Shown here piece after piece: positions 36,075 through 45,504 of a DNA stretch of 64,000 nucleotides; position 1 is the first letter of the stretch, and each line of letters opens with the position of its first letter. Source of the DNA: Desulfosporosinus sp049943955 (GTDB lineage: Bacteria; Bacillota; Desulfitobacteriia; Desulfitobacteriales; Desulfitobacteriaceae). The translations under genes and the position numbers were made by a program. The notes beneath the pieces are model-generated. The model ran no database searches. It worked only from the letters and a program-made list of their open reading frames with translations, and had not been told where the DNA came from. The DNA is taken from NCBI RefSeq assembly GCF_049943955.1, contig NZ_JBNFTW010000002.1, forward strand, positions 496,001 through 560,000. Reading direction: 5' to 3'.

Positions 36075-37700
36075 ATGAATATAGCTAGAGACGTAAAAGT
36101 TAGTCTAATGCAAAAAAAACAAGGCTTAGCGACTATTGAACGCATTGCCAAAGAAATTGAAGGTATTTTAGACCAATATGATGATTGGAAAAGTGCTGTC
36201 AAGCCGCTAAGAGAAGCGATCGATCGAAACCTTGGCGACAACGAATTTCTTAGTCTATTTGATTTAGACGGGTTGGCTTTGGTTCACTCAAATCGTTTGA
36301 GAGAGGGTATTTACTTTAACAACGAGACGGAACTTCGGGGCGCGCGATGTACAGAACCGATTACTCAGATTTATCATCGCAACACTGGCGAAGTTCTGTT
36401 TGAAGTTGCAAGTCCAATCTTTGTTAAAGGCAAACATGCCTATGCTGTTCGCTTGGACATCCCTCTCAATAAAGGACAACTTACTAAACAAGTGTATATT
36501 GGCATGATCCCCTTACTTTTTCTTGCAGTAGCATGGATAATTTACAGTTCCTTTTCACCAGTATCCATTATTTTTTCTCTAATCCCTTTAGGGATTCATG
36601 CTTTTTACAGTTTCTGGTTCAAAAACAAACTGGCAACTGCTCTTCAAGAAACATTCAAGGTAACAAAAGCGATTGCCAAGGGAAATTTGAAATCCAGAGC
36701 TAAAGCCCATTCGGATGATGAATTAGGAAATTTATCTTACGAGGTAAACAAAGTTTCCATCGGGATGACATCTATCATTACCGACCTCGCTTCTATTACC
36801 GAGAAAGCTCAGGCTATGAGTCAAACTCAAGCAACTCATGTTAACGCGTTAGTTGAAAATCAAGAAACGTTTGCTGCCACATTAGAAGAGTTTAGCGCAG
36901 GAGCTACTGAACAAATTCAGAGTATAAAGAAGTCTCAAGATGAAGTCGATGAAATTGAAGCTGCCGCCCAAAGTATCTTGGAGAGCACGCAGAAGGTTCT
37001 ATCTTTAACGACCTCTGCCAAAGCTACAAGCCAACAAGGAACTTTAGCTGTTAAAGAAGCTGTTCAGGAGATGGAAGCTATTTATCAAGTCACTGAGCAA
37101 GCTAATGAATCGATCTTGAGTTTAGCTGATCAGGCGCAAAAGATTGGGGATATTATCTCAGTAATCAATGGGATCACGGCTCAGACAAATCTATTAGCCC
37201 TTAATGCTGCCATCGAAGCAGCCAGAGCTGGGGAACATGGCCGAGGTTTTGCCGTTGTCGCTGAGGAAGTCAGAAAACTCGCGGATAGTTCGGCTCAGTC
37301 TTCTCAACAGATTATGCAACTTATTTCCAATGTTCAGGAAATGGTCAACACAACAGTGAAGAATATTAATCAAGGAATGGAGGTTGTAAATCACGGCAAA
37401 ACTGTGATTGAACAAGCAGGAGACGCGATCACCTCACTTGATGAAGTGATTAACTCCACCTCTATAAAGGTAGAAGAAAATCTTTCAAATGCCGATCATT
37501 TATTAAATCGAAGCCAACTCTTAGCAGAAGCCCAGAGATTGGCTACCTCAATCGCCTCTCAATTTGCCGAGGGAGCAACTCAATCAGCGACTTCAGCTGA
37601 GCAGCAGATGATTTCAACACAAGAACTTGTTGCGATTGCTGCAGAATTGGCCAAAACCTCAGAGCATTTATATCAAGTAATTCAAAGGTTTGAAATTTAG
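36075..37700 (+). CDS. Methyl-accepting chemotaxis protein
   Basis: A 541-residue receptor. The N-terminal 130 residues form a sensor region without a leading transmembrane segment (heme NO/redox- or cache-like is possible). Two hydrophobic stretches follow at about residues 142-180 (VYIGMIPLLFLAVAWIIYSS, IIFSLIPLGIHAFYSFW), then a HAMP-like linker and the MCP signalling domain with the hairpin tip AQTNLLALNAAIEAARAGEH. RBS AAGGTGG. The usual N-terminal membrane anchor is absent, so the sensor part is probably cytoplasmic. Ligand unknown. Terminator downstream. Confidence 0.9.
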   Translation: MNIARDVKVSLMQKKQGLATIERIAKEIEGILDQYDDWKSAVKPLREAIDRNLGDNEFLSLFDLDGLALVHSNRLREGIYFNNETELRGARCTEPITQIYHRNTGEVLFEVASPIFVKGKHAYAVRLDIPLNKGQLTKQVYIGMIPLLFLAVAWIIYSSFSPVSIIFSLIPLGIHAFYSFWFKNKLATALQETFKVTKAIAKGNLKSRAKAHSDDELGNLSYEVNKVSIGMTSIITDLASITEKAQAMSQTQATHVNALVENQETFAATLEEFSAGATEQIQSIKKSQDEVDEIEAAAQSILESTQKVLSLTTSAKATSQQGTLAVKEAVQEMEAIYQVTEQANESILSLADQAQKIGDIISVINGITAQTNLLALNAAIEAARAGEHGRGFAVVAEEVRKLADSSAQSSQQIMQLISNVQEMVNTTVKNINQGMEVVNHGKTVIEQAGDAITSLDEVINSTSIKVEENLSNADHLLNRSQLLAEAQRLATSIASQFAEGATQSATSAEQQMISTQELVAIAAELAKTSEHLYQVIQRFEI

Positions 37701-37860
37701 ATTTTTAGAAACGCTTCTGCACCTGCTTCCTTCATATATAAATTTACCGTTCAGGCGTCGAAATGTTCACCCAAACAAGATGGTTCTTTTACCAAATAGC
37801 CATTAGCATAATATGGAGAACAATACAGTTGATTCTATACATTTTCAGGTCGAACTAACG

Positions 37861-37919
37861 AAAAAAGATGACGGCTGACCCTTATCCTTAAGGATAAGTA
37901 GGTTAGTCCGTCTTTTTTG
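37861..37919 (+). terminator. Rho-independent terminator
   Basis: A-rich left flank, imperfect stem GACGGCTGACC / GGTTAGTCCGTC and inner TTATCC/GGATAA, then six Ts. The rest of 37701-38121 holds no gene. Confidence 0.8.
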
Positions 37920-38121
37920 TTACAGAAATTGGATTGCCATTTATGGCATGCGTCCTTTATTTTATAATTTAAACCTTTTTACAATGTTTTTGGCTTGCTT
38001 TTATATACTAGTTAACGCATCTGATTTTTGAAGATAAATTATGATTTATACCGGACTCTACGGAGCGTTGATTTAAATAATCATAGTTATTGGTTACAAT
38101 TGTTACATGGAGGTAGTCGTT

Positions 38122-38706
38122 ATGCAAAATGTTAAGGTCGGCAGCATCATTCGTACGCTGCGAATAGAAAAAGGAATGAGCCAAAAGCAGCTTGCAGATA
38201 AAATGAACATCAGTGACAAAACAATTTCCAAATGGGAACGTGGCTTTGGTTGCCCAGATATTTCACTGCTTGCAGAACTGTCCGACCTGCTTGAGGTTGA
38301 CATTGGAACGTTATTAAGTGGCGATTTAATTGCGAATAATTTCGTTGGAGGCAATATGAAAAAATCAAAGTATTACGTCTGCACTGTGTGTAACAATATT
38401 TCGCTTTGTACAGGCAATGCTGAGATATCCTGCTGTGGCAGGAAATTGGAAGAACAGATCATGCACAAAGCTGATGAAAGTAATAAACTTTTTACCGGAG
38501 TAATTGAAGACAACTGGTTTATCACAAGTCATCACCCAATGAAAAAAGAGCATTACATTTCGTTTGTTGCCTTTGCAACAGGCGACTGCGTGCAAATTAT
38601 CAAGCAATACCCCGAATGGGATATGCAACTACGAGTGCCCAAACTAGGGCACGGAATGCTTATTTGGTATTGTACACAGCACGGATTATTTTATCAGTTG
38701 GTATAA
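38122..38706 (+). CDS. XRE-family HTH regulator fused to a desulfoferrodoxin-like domain
   Basis: A 194-residue protein. Residues 1-65 are an XRE helix-turn-helix (IIRTLRIEKGMSQKQLADKM, ISDKTISKWERGFGCPDIS). Residues 80-110 are a desulforedoxin-type FeCys4 domain (C87, C90, C104, C105: YYVCTVCNN and SCCGRKLEE). Residues 130-190 resemble superoxide reductase: H138 and H144 in HHPMKKEHYISF, C184 and H187 in WYCTQHGLF. The EKHxP loop that supplies the remaining His ligand in desulfoferrodoxin is not conserved (NKLF at 121-124). This suggests an iron- or redox-sensing regulator and not an active reductase. ATG at 38122 has GGAGG 8 bases before it. A flavin reductase gene follows 13 bases later. 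Confidence 0.82.
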   Translation: MQNVKVGSIIRTLRIEKGMSQKQLADKMNISDKTISKWERGFGCPDISLLAELSDLLEVDIGTLLSGDLIANNFVGGNMKKSKYYVCTVCNNISLCTGNAEISCCGRKLEEQIMHKADESNKLFTGVIEDNWFITSHHPMKKEHYISFVAFATGDCVQIIKQYPEWDMQLRVPKLGHGMLIWYCTQHGLFYQLV

Positions 38707-38719
38707 AGGAGATTTGAGC

Positions 38720-39406
38720 ATGAAAGTAATTGTTTTTAACGGAAGCCCTGCGGCAGCAGGGAGTAATACAAATGTAATTGCTGAAATTTTTTTACGTGGC
38801 GCAAGACGGGCAGGTGCCGAAACTGAAACTATATTTTTGATAGAGAAAAATATAGGGCATTGCCAAGGTTGTTTTTCCTGCTGGTTTAAAACACCAGGAA
38901 AATGTGTCTTGCAAGATGATATGCAGGAACTGCTTGACCTATATAACTCTGCCGATCTTGTATGTTTTGCTTCACCTGTTTACACATGGAATATGACAGC
39001 TGCCCTAAAGAATTTCGTTGACCGCTTAGCGCCTTTAAAGTGCCCTGTAATTGTAAGTAAAAATGATAATTTTGATTTAGCTGACTCTGCCGCTAAAAAT
39101 CAGCGGTTTATGGTCATCTCAAATTGCGGTTTTCCGGGCAACAATAATTTTGAGACAATGAAGGTTGTATTTGCATCGTGTAATCCTGTTTTGGAGATTT
39201 ATAGAAACTGCGGAAAACTACTGAAAAGTAAGGATGAGAAAATTAGAAGTGTAGTAGATAATTATTTAAAATTTGTCGAACAAGCCGGCTATGAAATGGT
39301 AAAGTATAATAACGTCTTAGAAGATACAAAAGCAGGACTTCAAACAGAGCTGATGTCTATACCGGAATATGTGAAGTATATAGGAATGCTAGGCAACCGA
39401 ATATAA
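38720..39406 (+). CDS. Flavodoxin-fold NAD(P)H-dependent FMN reductase family protein
   Basis: A 228-residue flavoprotein of the NADPH-dependent FMN reductase/iron-sulfur flavoprotein superfamily. The N-terminus VIVFNGSPAAAGSNTNV binds the FMN phosphate; CQGCFSCWFKTPGKC holds the cysteine set typical of these proteins; SPVYTWNMTAALKNFVDRL is the second flavin loop. RBS AAAGGAG. Probably co-transcribed with the XRE-desulfoferrodoxin gene, pointing to a role in oxygen or redox response. Confidence 0.85.
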   Translation: MKVIVFNGSPAAAGSNTNVIAEIFLRGARRAGAETETIFLIEKNIGHCQGCFSCWFKTPGKCVLQDDMQELLDLYNSADLVCFASPVYTWNMTAALKNFVDRLAPLKCPVIVSKNDNFDLADSAAKNQRFMVISNCGFPGNNNFETMKVVFASCNPVLEIYRNCGKLLKSKDEKIRSVVDNYLKFVEQAGYEMVKYNNVLEDTKAGLQTELMSIPEYVKYIGMLGNRI

Positions 39407-39553
39407 ACGTTTGAATACTTATTTCTGGGTCAATGCAAGTTGTGGATAAGATATTTCCGGTTAAAGAATGGTGATAAATATATGGGGATCCCTTTGGCAA
39501 TTGGTAATAATAGAAAAGTTGCCGTTGCAAAATGAATATTTATAGTTTTTATA

Positions 39554-39612
39554 AAATGGAACCCTGCATATGTGTGGATGATTTGAACCACTATTTATGC
39601 AGGGTTCCATTT
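39554..39612. terminator. Bidirectional hairpin terminator
   Basis: A perfect 17-bp stem (39554-39570 with 39596-39612) between convergent genes. Confidence 0.75.
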
Positions 39613-39656
39613 AATGAGGAGCGTTATGCAGTTTAAGACAGGCACTTCAGTATTGT

Positions 39657-40214
39657 TTATGCTTTGACTGGGGTTTCTTTAGCTACAATTTGTTGATTAT
39701 TTTGACGGTATTTAAAATAGCCGCTGATACCAATTAGCTCAAAGTATTTAGATAAATTCATAACAATGATGTTTGTCCAAATATAACCGAAGTTATTAGC
39801 GGAACCTGCAGTAATAAATTGTATATTAAGGAAGAGTCCCAGTATGGCAACCCAAAAAAGTCTGAAGCCAATAATCATTCCTATACCAACGGCAATTTCG
39901 CAAATAGGTACTAAGAAATCCGTTAGACCAGGCATTCCGTTAAAAATATGAACGGCAACCCAGGCCCATAATTTGTTCAGATAGAGAGGGTCATAACCAT
40001 GGGCTTTCGGTGGAAGCATATTAACTGCCATTCCTGCTATGAGTCCTTTAGCGTGACCTCCGGCAAAGTTAAGCCAACCTGAAGTTGCTTTTTCCCAACC
40101 AGCTTGAACCCAAGCATAACCATAAATAATTCTTGCTATGGTGAAAACAGTTACTAAAAGCGCCTTTTTCCAATCCTTGAATTCAGCTTTAACACCATTA
40201 ATATAAGAATTCAT
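39657..40214 (-). CDS. DoxX/DoxD-like membrane protein
   Basis: A 185-residue membrane protein with four hydrophobic segments, resembling the DoxD subunit of thiosulfate:quinone oxidoreductase and DoxX family proteins (ARIIYGYAWVQAGWEKATSG, GLTDFLVPICEIAVGIGMII, LNIQFITAGSANNF). RBS AGGAGG. No DoxA partner is nearby, so the reaction is uncertain. Intergenic 40215-40662 upstream shows no gene. Confidence 0.8.
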   Translation of the reverse strand: MNSYINGVKAEFKDWKKALLVTVFTIARIIYGYAWVQAGWEKATSGWLNFAGGHAKGLIAGMAVNMLPPKAHGYDPLYLNKLWAWVAVHIFNGMPGLTDFLVPICEIAVGIGMIIGFRLFWVAILGLFLNIQFITAGSANNFGYIWTNIIVMNLSKYFELIGISGYFKYRQNNQQIVAKETPVKA

Positions 40215-40662
40215 TTTTCAAAACCTCCTTATATGTCTTAGTAGGCCTTAAAAAGCCCATGTGAAAGTGTAGTTTTATGTTATAGTTATTTTAACATAGT
40301 ATTATAAAATAGGCAACACTAAATAGTAATTATTTCAATCTGAATCGTAGAAATCAGATGTCATTAGCTGCAAGTCTGCTAAATTTACTCATTAATAAGA
40401 TCGAAGACACGGATAGTATTCTGGAAGAACAACTGAAAAAACGCAGTTGGATGCTATAGATTATATCTTATTCATGGTATCATTGATCAAGATGTTAGGG
40501 ATACCTAACTAACCCTCTTATCATGTATCAAAGTAAATTTCATTTGCATAGTTGAGTAAAATGAGCAGGGCCTAAAGCTAAGTTGATTTGAATTCTTTTG
40601 ATCTGATGTATCAGTAGAAGTTATGCTTTAAGATTATATTTAAGGAGATGGATAACAAAAAA

Positions 40663-41286
40663 ATGAGTATCGATAGTATCATTTTTGATTTAGATGGCAC
40701 TCTTTGGAATGCAATAGAAGGAATTTGTGAAGCATGGAAAACAGTATTAGCAAACTACCCAAACATTACAAAAGTAATAACTCCTGAGGATATGGAGGGA
40801 TGCATGGGGCTTCCCATGGATGAAATAAGCAAAAGGTTATTTCCGGATTTAGACAGGGATTTTCAAATCAAATTATTAGAAGAATTCTGTGAAACAGAAC
40901 AAGTTTATTTAGGCGAACATGGTGGAATTTTATTTCCTAACTTAGAAGAGACACTTAAAAAGTTATCAAAAAAATACAAGTTATTCATAGTTAGTAATTG
41001 TCAGGATGGCTACATACAATGTTTCTTTAAGGCACATAACTTAAGTAAATATTTCGATGATTTTGAGTGTTGGGGGGTAACAGGACTGTCAAAAGGAGAA
41101 AGTAATAAAATTATAATGAAAAGAAATATGTTGAAAAAACCAATTTATGTAGGAGATACTAATGGAGATGCAGAGTCAGCAAAAGTAGCAGAAATTCCAT
41201 TTGTATATGCAAGATACGGCTTTGGTAATGTTGAAGAATATGATTATGCTATTGATAGTTTTGAAGAATTATTAACTTTATTCTAA
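40663..41286 (+). CDS. HAD-superfamily hydrolase
   Basis: A 207-residue HAD phosphatase of the phosphoglycolate phosphatase type: motif I FDLDGTLW, motif II IVSNC, and a C-terminal YVGDTNGDAESA with the metal-binding Asp pair. ATG at 40663 is preferred; ATG 40648 directly abuts AAGGAG. Substrate unknown. Terminator at 41371-41406. Confidence 0.83.
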   Translation: MSIDSIIFDLDGTLWNAIEGICEAWKTVLANYPNITKVITPEDMEGCMGLPMDEISKRLFPDLDRDFQIKLLEEFCETEQVYLGEHGGILFPNLEETLKKLSKKYKLFIVSNCQDGYIQCFFKAHNLSKYFDDFECWGVTGLSKGESNKIIMKRNMLKKPIYVGDTNGDAESAKVAEIPFVYARYGFGNVEEYDYAIDSFEELLTLF

Positions 41287-41370
41287 TTTTACAACCTAGA
41301 AAATAGAAAACGTAAAACAGCATGAGACCTGAATTTTAGTATTAATTAAGAAAATAGAGGTTGATAATTG

Positions 41371-41406
41371 CCAGATTGTTCATTTTTTAACGGTCTGGAT
41401 TTTTTG
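41371..41406 (+). terminator. Rho-independent terminator
   Basis: A 10-bp stem with two G-U pairs (41371-41380 with 41389-41398) followed by six Ts. Confidence 0.75.
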
Positions 41407-41562
41407 TTTTAAAAATATTGCTTCCATTTTCTAAATTAGGCGGGTTATTGGATTTGTCTATCCGCTTTCATAGTGACATTTGTCATATCAAGTTTTGTTT
41501 CTGCTCACTACCATCTCATTCCGCTTGGCAGTATTCTGAACAGAAGACGAGGAGGGCTAGGA

Positions 41563-41859
41563 ATGTTAGTTGAAGTGAAAAATCTGCTTGAACGCTACAA
41601 AGACGTGCTAGCTGTTGGCAATTTCAGCTTTACCATTGAAGAGGGTGAGATTTTTGGGCTCTTAGGTCTAAATGGTGCGGGTAAAACCACTGCCATAAAT
41701 GCTTTGATTAGGCTGGCCAGGTTAGAAGTAATAGAGACAATACACCAACCCGACAGATCGCCGAAAGTTTTATCAATTCGGTTAACGCTTTTACTGCTAT
41801 TCAAAGCAACGGTTTGGATAGCAAAGTATGGGAAGTTTCCAGTGGCATCACGGGCTTAA
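41563..41859 (+). pseudogene. ABC transporter ATPase, truncated after Walker A
   Basis: Starts with a good RBS (GGAGGG) and reads VEVKNLLERYKDVLAVGNFS, then GLLGLNGAGKTTAINALI, a normal ABC ATPase N-terminus. Homology ends at about residue 50; the rest of the 98-codon frame is out-of-frame sequence of another gene. No signature motif or Walker B. Dead gene fused by deletion to the fragment at 41748. Confidence 0.7.
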
Positions 41860-41918
41860 TGGAGAAACTTGGCTTTAGGGACAGAACCCAGCTTGCAATT
41901 TTCCTTCAGAAATTGTGA
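41748..41918 (+). pseudogene. Response regulator-like (LuxR type) C-terminal fragment
   Basis: A 56-codon frame ending GITGLMEKLGFRDRTQLAIF LQKL resembles the last helices of LuxR-type HTH domains (usual form LxKLGxRDRTQLAIF). No start. It overlaps the truncated ABC gene in another frame, marking a deletion junction near 41715-41750. Confidence 0.4.
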
Positions 41919-41926
41919 ATAATATT

Positions 41927-41952
41927 CAGATTCGTCACCAGTGACGAATCTG
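41927..41952. repeat. Perfect 12-bp palindrome with 2-base centre
   Basis: Arms 41927-41938 and 41941-41952. No T-run; could be an operator or cruciform. The remainder of 41919-42275 contains no intact gene. Confidence 0.6.
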
Positions 41953-42275
41953 GATGGCCGTCATATACTCAACGGCACTCTCAAAGAAGCGTTTATTTAA
42001 AAGAATCTCTCTTATCATACCAAACGTTCCGTTTAACAAAAATGACTTAGGTTTGAGCTGCTTTACGAAGTCCATCTTAATGTTTTAGGTGGGCATTTTT
42101 GTGAACTTAAGCAGGAATTAGAGCAAAGTAGTGGAATTAGTAAAAATGAGAATTTTTTGAATTTGATTTTTAGTGAACCTTAATTATTAACTATGGTTAT
42201 ATTTATGTTGGATATTTAACTGCATATTCTATATTAAAGTCGTTTTTTTACTTCGAACTTTAGGAAGTGATTTTT

Positions 42276-42920
42276 ATGATGGTGTTCAGTTCAAGCGTCA
42301 ATTTTTTAGAGGGCATTTACATAATTTGTTTAGCAGTAGGCTTTATCCTCAGCGTGTTAAGCTTAGGTTTGGGAGGACATGGCGGGCATATGGATCATAT
42401 TGGCCATGCACATTTAGGTCATTCTTATAGTATGGGACATACTACGCATGCTGCTGTGCATACAACTGATAATAGCAACATTGCTAATGAAAGTACGTCA
42501 TTTTATACTGCGCCTATATTAAATATCCAGGCTATATTTGCGTTTCTGTTGGGTTTTGGGGCGGGTGGCCTTGTAGGTTTTCAAGTTTTTAATAGAGCTT
42601 TACTCACACTTATTCTTGCTATAGTTGGGGGCATAGCGTTTTGGTGGACAGTTCGAGGAGTAATTACTGTCATGCTCAGGAATCAGACCGCTTATTTAGA
42701 CATAAAGGATACCGATGCAGTGGGAGTAACCGGTTTGGTTACTGTCAGGATTTCGCTGGATTCAATGGGTGAGGTTATGTACCCTTTACAAGGTACAGAC
42801 AGAATCATCAGGGCTAAAGCATTAGATGGAAGTCAAATTAATAAAGGTGTAAGTGTGGTAATCGTTAAAGTAGAAAGGGGAGTAGCCTACGTATCTTCAG
42901 CTGACTCATTTGGCAGGTAA
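42276..42920 (+). CDS. NfeD-like membrane protein with histidine-rich loop
   Basis: A 214-residue protein with hydrophobic segments at about 12-32 and 80-130 and a C-terminal OB-fold-like part (AVGVTGLVTVRISLDSMGEV), as in NfeD-type partners of flotillins. Between the first and second segments, residues 35-62 contain nine histidines (positions 35, 38, 41, 44, 46, 49, 55, 58, 62) with glycines, a likely metal-binding loop. ATG at 42276 has AGGAAGTG upstream. The flotillin gene follows after 24 bases. Confidence 0.8.
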   Translation: MMVFSSSVNFLEGIYIICLAVGFILSVLSLGLGGHGGHMDHIGHAHLGHSYSMGHTTHAAVHTTDNSNIANESTSFYTAPILNIQAIFAFLLGFGAGGLVGFQVFNRALLTLILAIVGGIAFWWTVRGVITVMLRNQTAYLDIKDTDAVGVTGLVTVRISLDSMGEVMYPLQGTDRIIRAKALDGSQINKGVSVVIVKVERGVAYVSSADSFGR

Positions 42921-42944
42921 AAGACCTAGAAAGGGGTAAAGTGG

Positions 42945-44438
42945 ATGTTTTTTTCGAGTATTATAATCGTTATAGTTGTAGCGGTTGTAGGTTTGCTGGC
43001 TATCTTAAGCATTCTTGCTCGTATGTTTCAGAAGGCCGGCCCGGATGAAGCCTTAATTGTTTTTGGTATGGGAGGTTCTAATGTTATAACGGGAGGAGGC
43101 CGCATCGTCTGGCCCCTTGTACAAACTTGCAAGCGTATATCTTTAGCTTTGATGTCCTTTGACATTGCTCCGACAAATGATTTATATACTACTCAGGGAG
43201 TAGCGGTAACCATTGAAGCAGTGTCTCAGATTAAGATTATAGACACCTCAGATGCTATTAAGACAGCGGCAGTTCAGTTTTTGTCCAAGAGCGATGAAGC
43301 TCAAGAAATTATGATTAAACAGGTCATGGAGGGTCACCTTCGCAGTATTATCGGTCAGTTAACCGTCGAACAAATTGTTAAGGAACCGGATATGGTTCAA
43401 ACAAAGATGCTTGAGACCTGTCAGGGCGAGTTGTCTAAGATGGGGCTTGAAGTTCGGTCATTTACAATTAAGAGTGTCAAAGATCGAAATCAGTATATTG
43501 AAAATATGGGTAAACCGGAGATCGCCCGTGTCCTTAAGGAGGCCGAGATAGCCAAGGCTACGGCGTTTAAAGAGAGTGAAATCCAGAAAGCAGCAGCCGA
43601 GCGGGACGCTGCCATTGCCAGGGCAGAGGCGCAGCAAAAGACTGTAGAAGCCCAGACTCAGTCCGAGACACAACAAGCAGAGAATATGAAAAATCTAAAT
43701 TTGAAGAAAGCCCAATATGATGCTGAAGTGCAAAAGGCACAGGCTGATAAGGAAAATGCCTATAAACTACGCGATGCTGAACTGCAGCAGGAATTGACCA
43801 AGAAGCAGTGGACTGTGAAACAGATTGAACGCCAAGGTGAAACTGCTGTCGCCGAAGCCGAAATTATTCGTAAGCAAAAAGAATTAGAAGCTGATGTTAT
43901 TAAACCTGCGGAAGCCGAAGCTCAGGCCGTGAAAATTAAGCAACAAGCTCAGGCTGAGGCTAATGCTCAGGTTACAGTGATCGAGAATAAAGCTAAAGCC
44001 GAAGCCACCGCCCTTAATATCAAGTTGGAAAGTGAAGCAAAGGCTGAAGCCACTAAATCTGTTGGTACCGCTGAAGCAGATATTATTCGTTCCAAGGGTC
44101 TCGCTGAAGCGGAGGCTATTGAAGCAAAAGCAGAAGCCTTTGCAAATTACTCACAAGCGGCTATCTTAGATAAATTACTAGCCGGCTTGCCGGATCTTGC
44201 CAAAGCCGTCACGACACCTCTTGAAAAAATTGATAAGATTACGGTTGTATCTACTGGCGGGGATAATTCCGGGATGCAGAAAGTCACTCGTGATGTCACT
44301 AATATGATTGCCCAAGTTCCTGATCTGGTGGAGACATTGACAGGAGTAGACATCAAGAATGTTATTTCCAACCTAGGCGGTTTGAAGAAAAATTCTGGTT
44401 CTGTGCCAGTAAAAAATAATGATTCTTTTGTGGATTAG
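42945..44438 (+). CDS. Flotillin-like protein (SPFH/band 7)
   Basis: A 497-residue flotillin (YuaG/FloT type) that organises membrane microdomains. One N-terminal hydrophobic segment (SIIIVIVVAVVGLLAILSIL) is followed by the SPFH domain (ALIVFGMGGSNVITGGGRIV) and a long Ala/Glu/Lys coiled coil with EA repeats from about residue 190 to 400. Together with the NfeD-like gene upstream and PspA downstream this is a membrane-integrity module. RBS AAAGGGG. Confidence 0.93.
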   Translation: MFFSSIIIVIVVAVVGLLAILSILARMFQKAGPDEALIVFGMGGSNVITGGGRIVWPLVQTCKRISLALMSFDIAPTNDLYTTQGVAVTIEAVSQIKIIDTSDAIKTAAVQFLSKSDEAQEIMIKQVMEGHLRSIIGQLTVEQIVKEPDMVQTKMLETCQGELSKMGLEVRSFTIKSVKDRNQYIENMGKPEIARVLKEAEIAKATAFKESEIQKAAAERDAAIARAEAQQKTVEAQTQSETQQAENMKNLNLKKAQYDAEVQKAQADKENAYKLRDAELQQELTKKQWTVKQIERQGETAVAEAEIIRKQKELEADVIKPAEAEAQAVKIKQQAQAEANAQVTVIENKAKAEATALNIKLESEAKAEATKSVGTAEADIIRSKGLAEAEAIEAKAEAFANYSQAAILDKLLAGLPDLAKAVTTPLEKIDKITVVSTGGDNSGMQKVTRDVTNMIAQVPDLVETLTGVDIKNVISNLGGLKKNSGSVPVKNNDSFVD

Positions 44439-44744
44439 TATTAATAGGCTTAGTCATCTGTTCAATATTGCTCTCATCAGAAACGGTGGGGGCTTTATTT
44501 ATGTATTTTGGACCATGCCCTTTATGCGATCATGGTAAATAATTCTAGTCTAATAATCAGTAACTATAATATTACCGTTGGAATTGGGGGAAGAACTTTG
44601 AATGTTTTTGTCGCAATAATGTGACTACATTGTTCGAGCTTTACGCATAAACAGTGTTATAATGCTTATGATGAAGATAAAGTTGAAGTAAGGGTTTGAA
44701 TGATAAATTTATTGGGTTATAACTTTGAAAGGAGATTGGAAGCG

Positions 44745-45431
44745 ATGGGTTTATTTAGTAAGGTAAAAGATCTGCTTCAAGCAAATACTATGGATCTGAT
44801 AACAAAGGCCGAAGATCCGGAAAAAATGTTAAATCTTTATGTAGAACGAGCAACGGAGGAAGTTCGTAATTTTAAAATTCAAGTCAATCGGGCTTTAGCG
44901 GATAAAATTCAACTTGAGGAACGCATTGAAGGCTTGAACAAGGAAATAAAAGTACGCAACGAACAGGCTGCACTTGCCGTACAGCAGGGAAAGGATGATT
45001 TGGCGAGGACTGCTTTAACGTATAAAAAACAGGCTGAGATCAGCAAGAGAGATTATGAGTCTCAGCTGGCAGAACAGGCTAAATCGGTTGAAGATCTTCA
45101 AGATAATCTCCATATGCTTTCGGAAAAACTGGAAAAGGCAAAAATTGAACGTAATAACCTAGTTATGCGTCAACGGCGGGCAGAGACTATGAAAAAAGCG
45201 AATGAAGCTGTATCCGGACTCTCTGCCCATGACCCGTTGGCAGACTTTGATCGAATGAAAGATCGGGTTGAACGCACGGAGGCGGAAGCTAAGGCATCTG
45301 GAACAATGGTACACACCAGTACAATTGAAGATCAATTTGCAGAACTAGAAGCGAATAAAGTTAATTCGGAAATTGAGGATGAATTAGCGAGACTCAGGGA
45401 AAGAAATAAACTTGAGTTAGATAAGAATTAG
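44745..45431 (+). CDS. PspA/IM30 family protein
   Basis: A 228-residue coiled-coil protein of the phage shock protein A/Vipp1 family, which binds stressed membranes. Starts MGLFSKVKDLLQANTMDLIT, then EDPEKMLNLYVERATEEVRN, both typical. RBS AAGGAG before ATG 44745. Intergenic 44439-44744 has no gene; TATAAT at 44658-44663 suggests an own promoter. Confidence 0.93.
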   Translation: MGLFSKVKDLLQANTMDLITKAEDPEKMLNLYVERATEEVRNFKIQVNRALADKIQLEERIEGLNKEIKVRNEQAALAVQQGKDDLARTALTYKKQAEISKRDYESQLAEQAKSVEDLQDNLHMLSEKLEKAKIERNNLVMRQRRAETMKKANEAVSGLSAHDPLADFDRMKDRVERTEAEAKASGTMVHTSTIEDQFAELEANKVNSEIEDELARLRERNKLELDKN

Positions 45432-45504
45432 GTTCTTCTATATAAAGCTACAACAGATCGTCATTACGAGTTTCTAAAAGAGATGTTTAGGATCGGTGAT
45501 TGAC

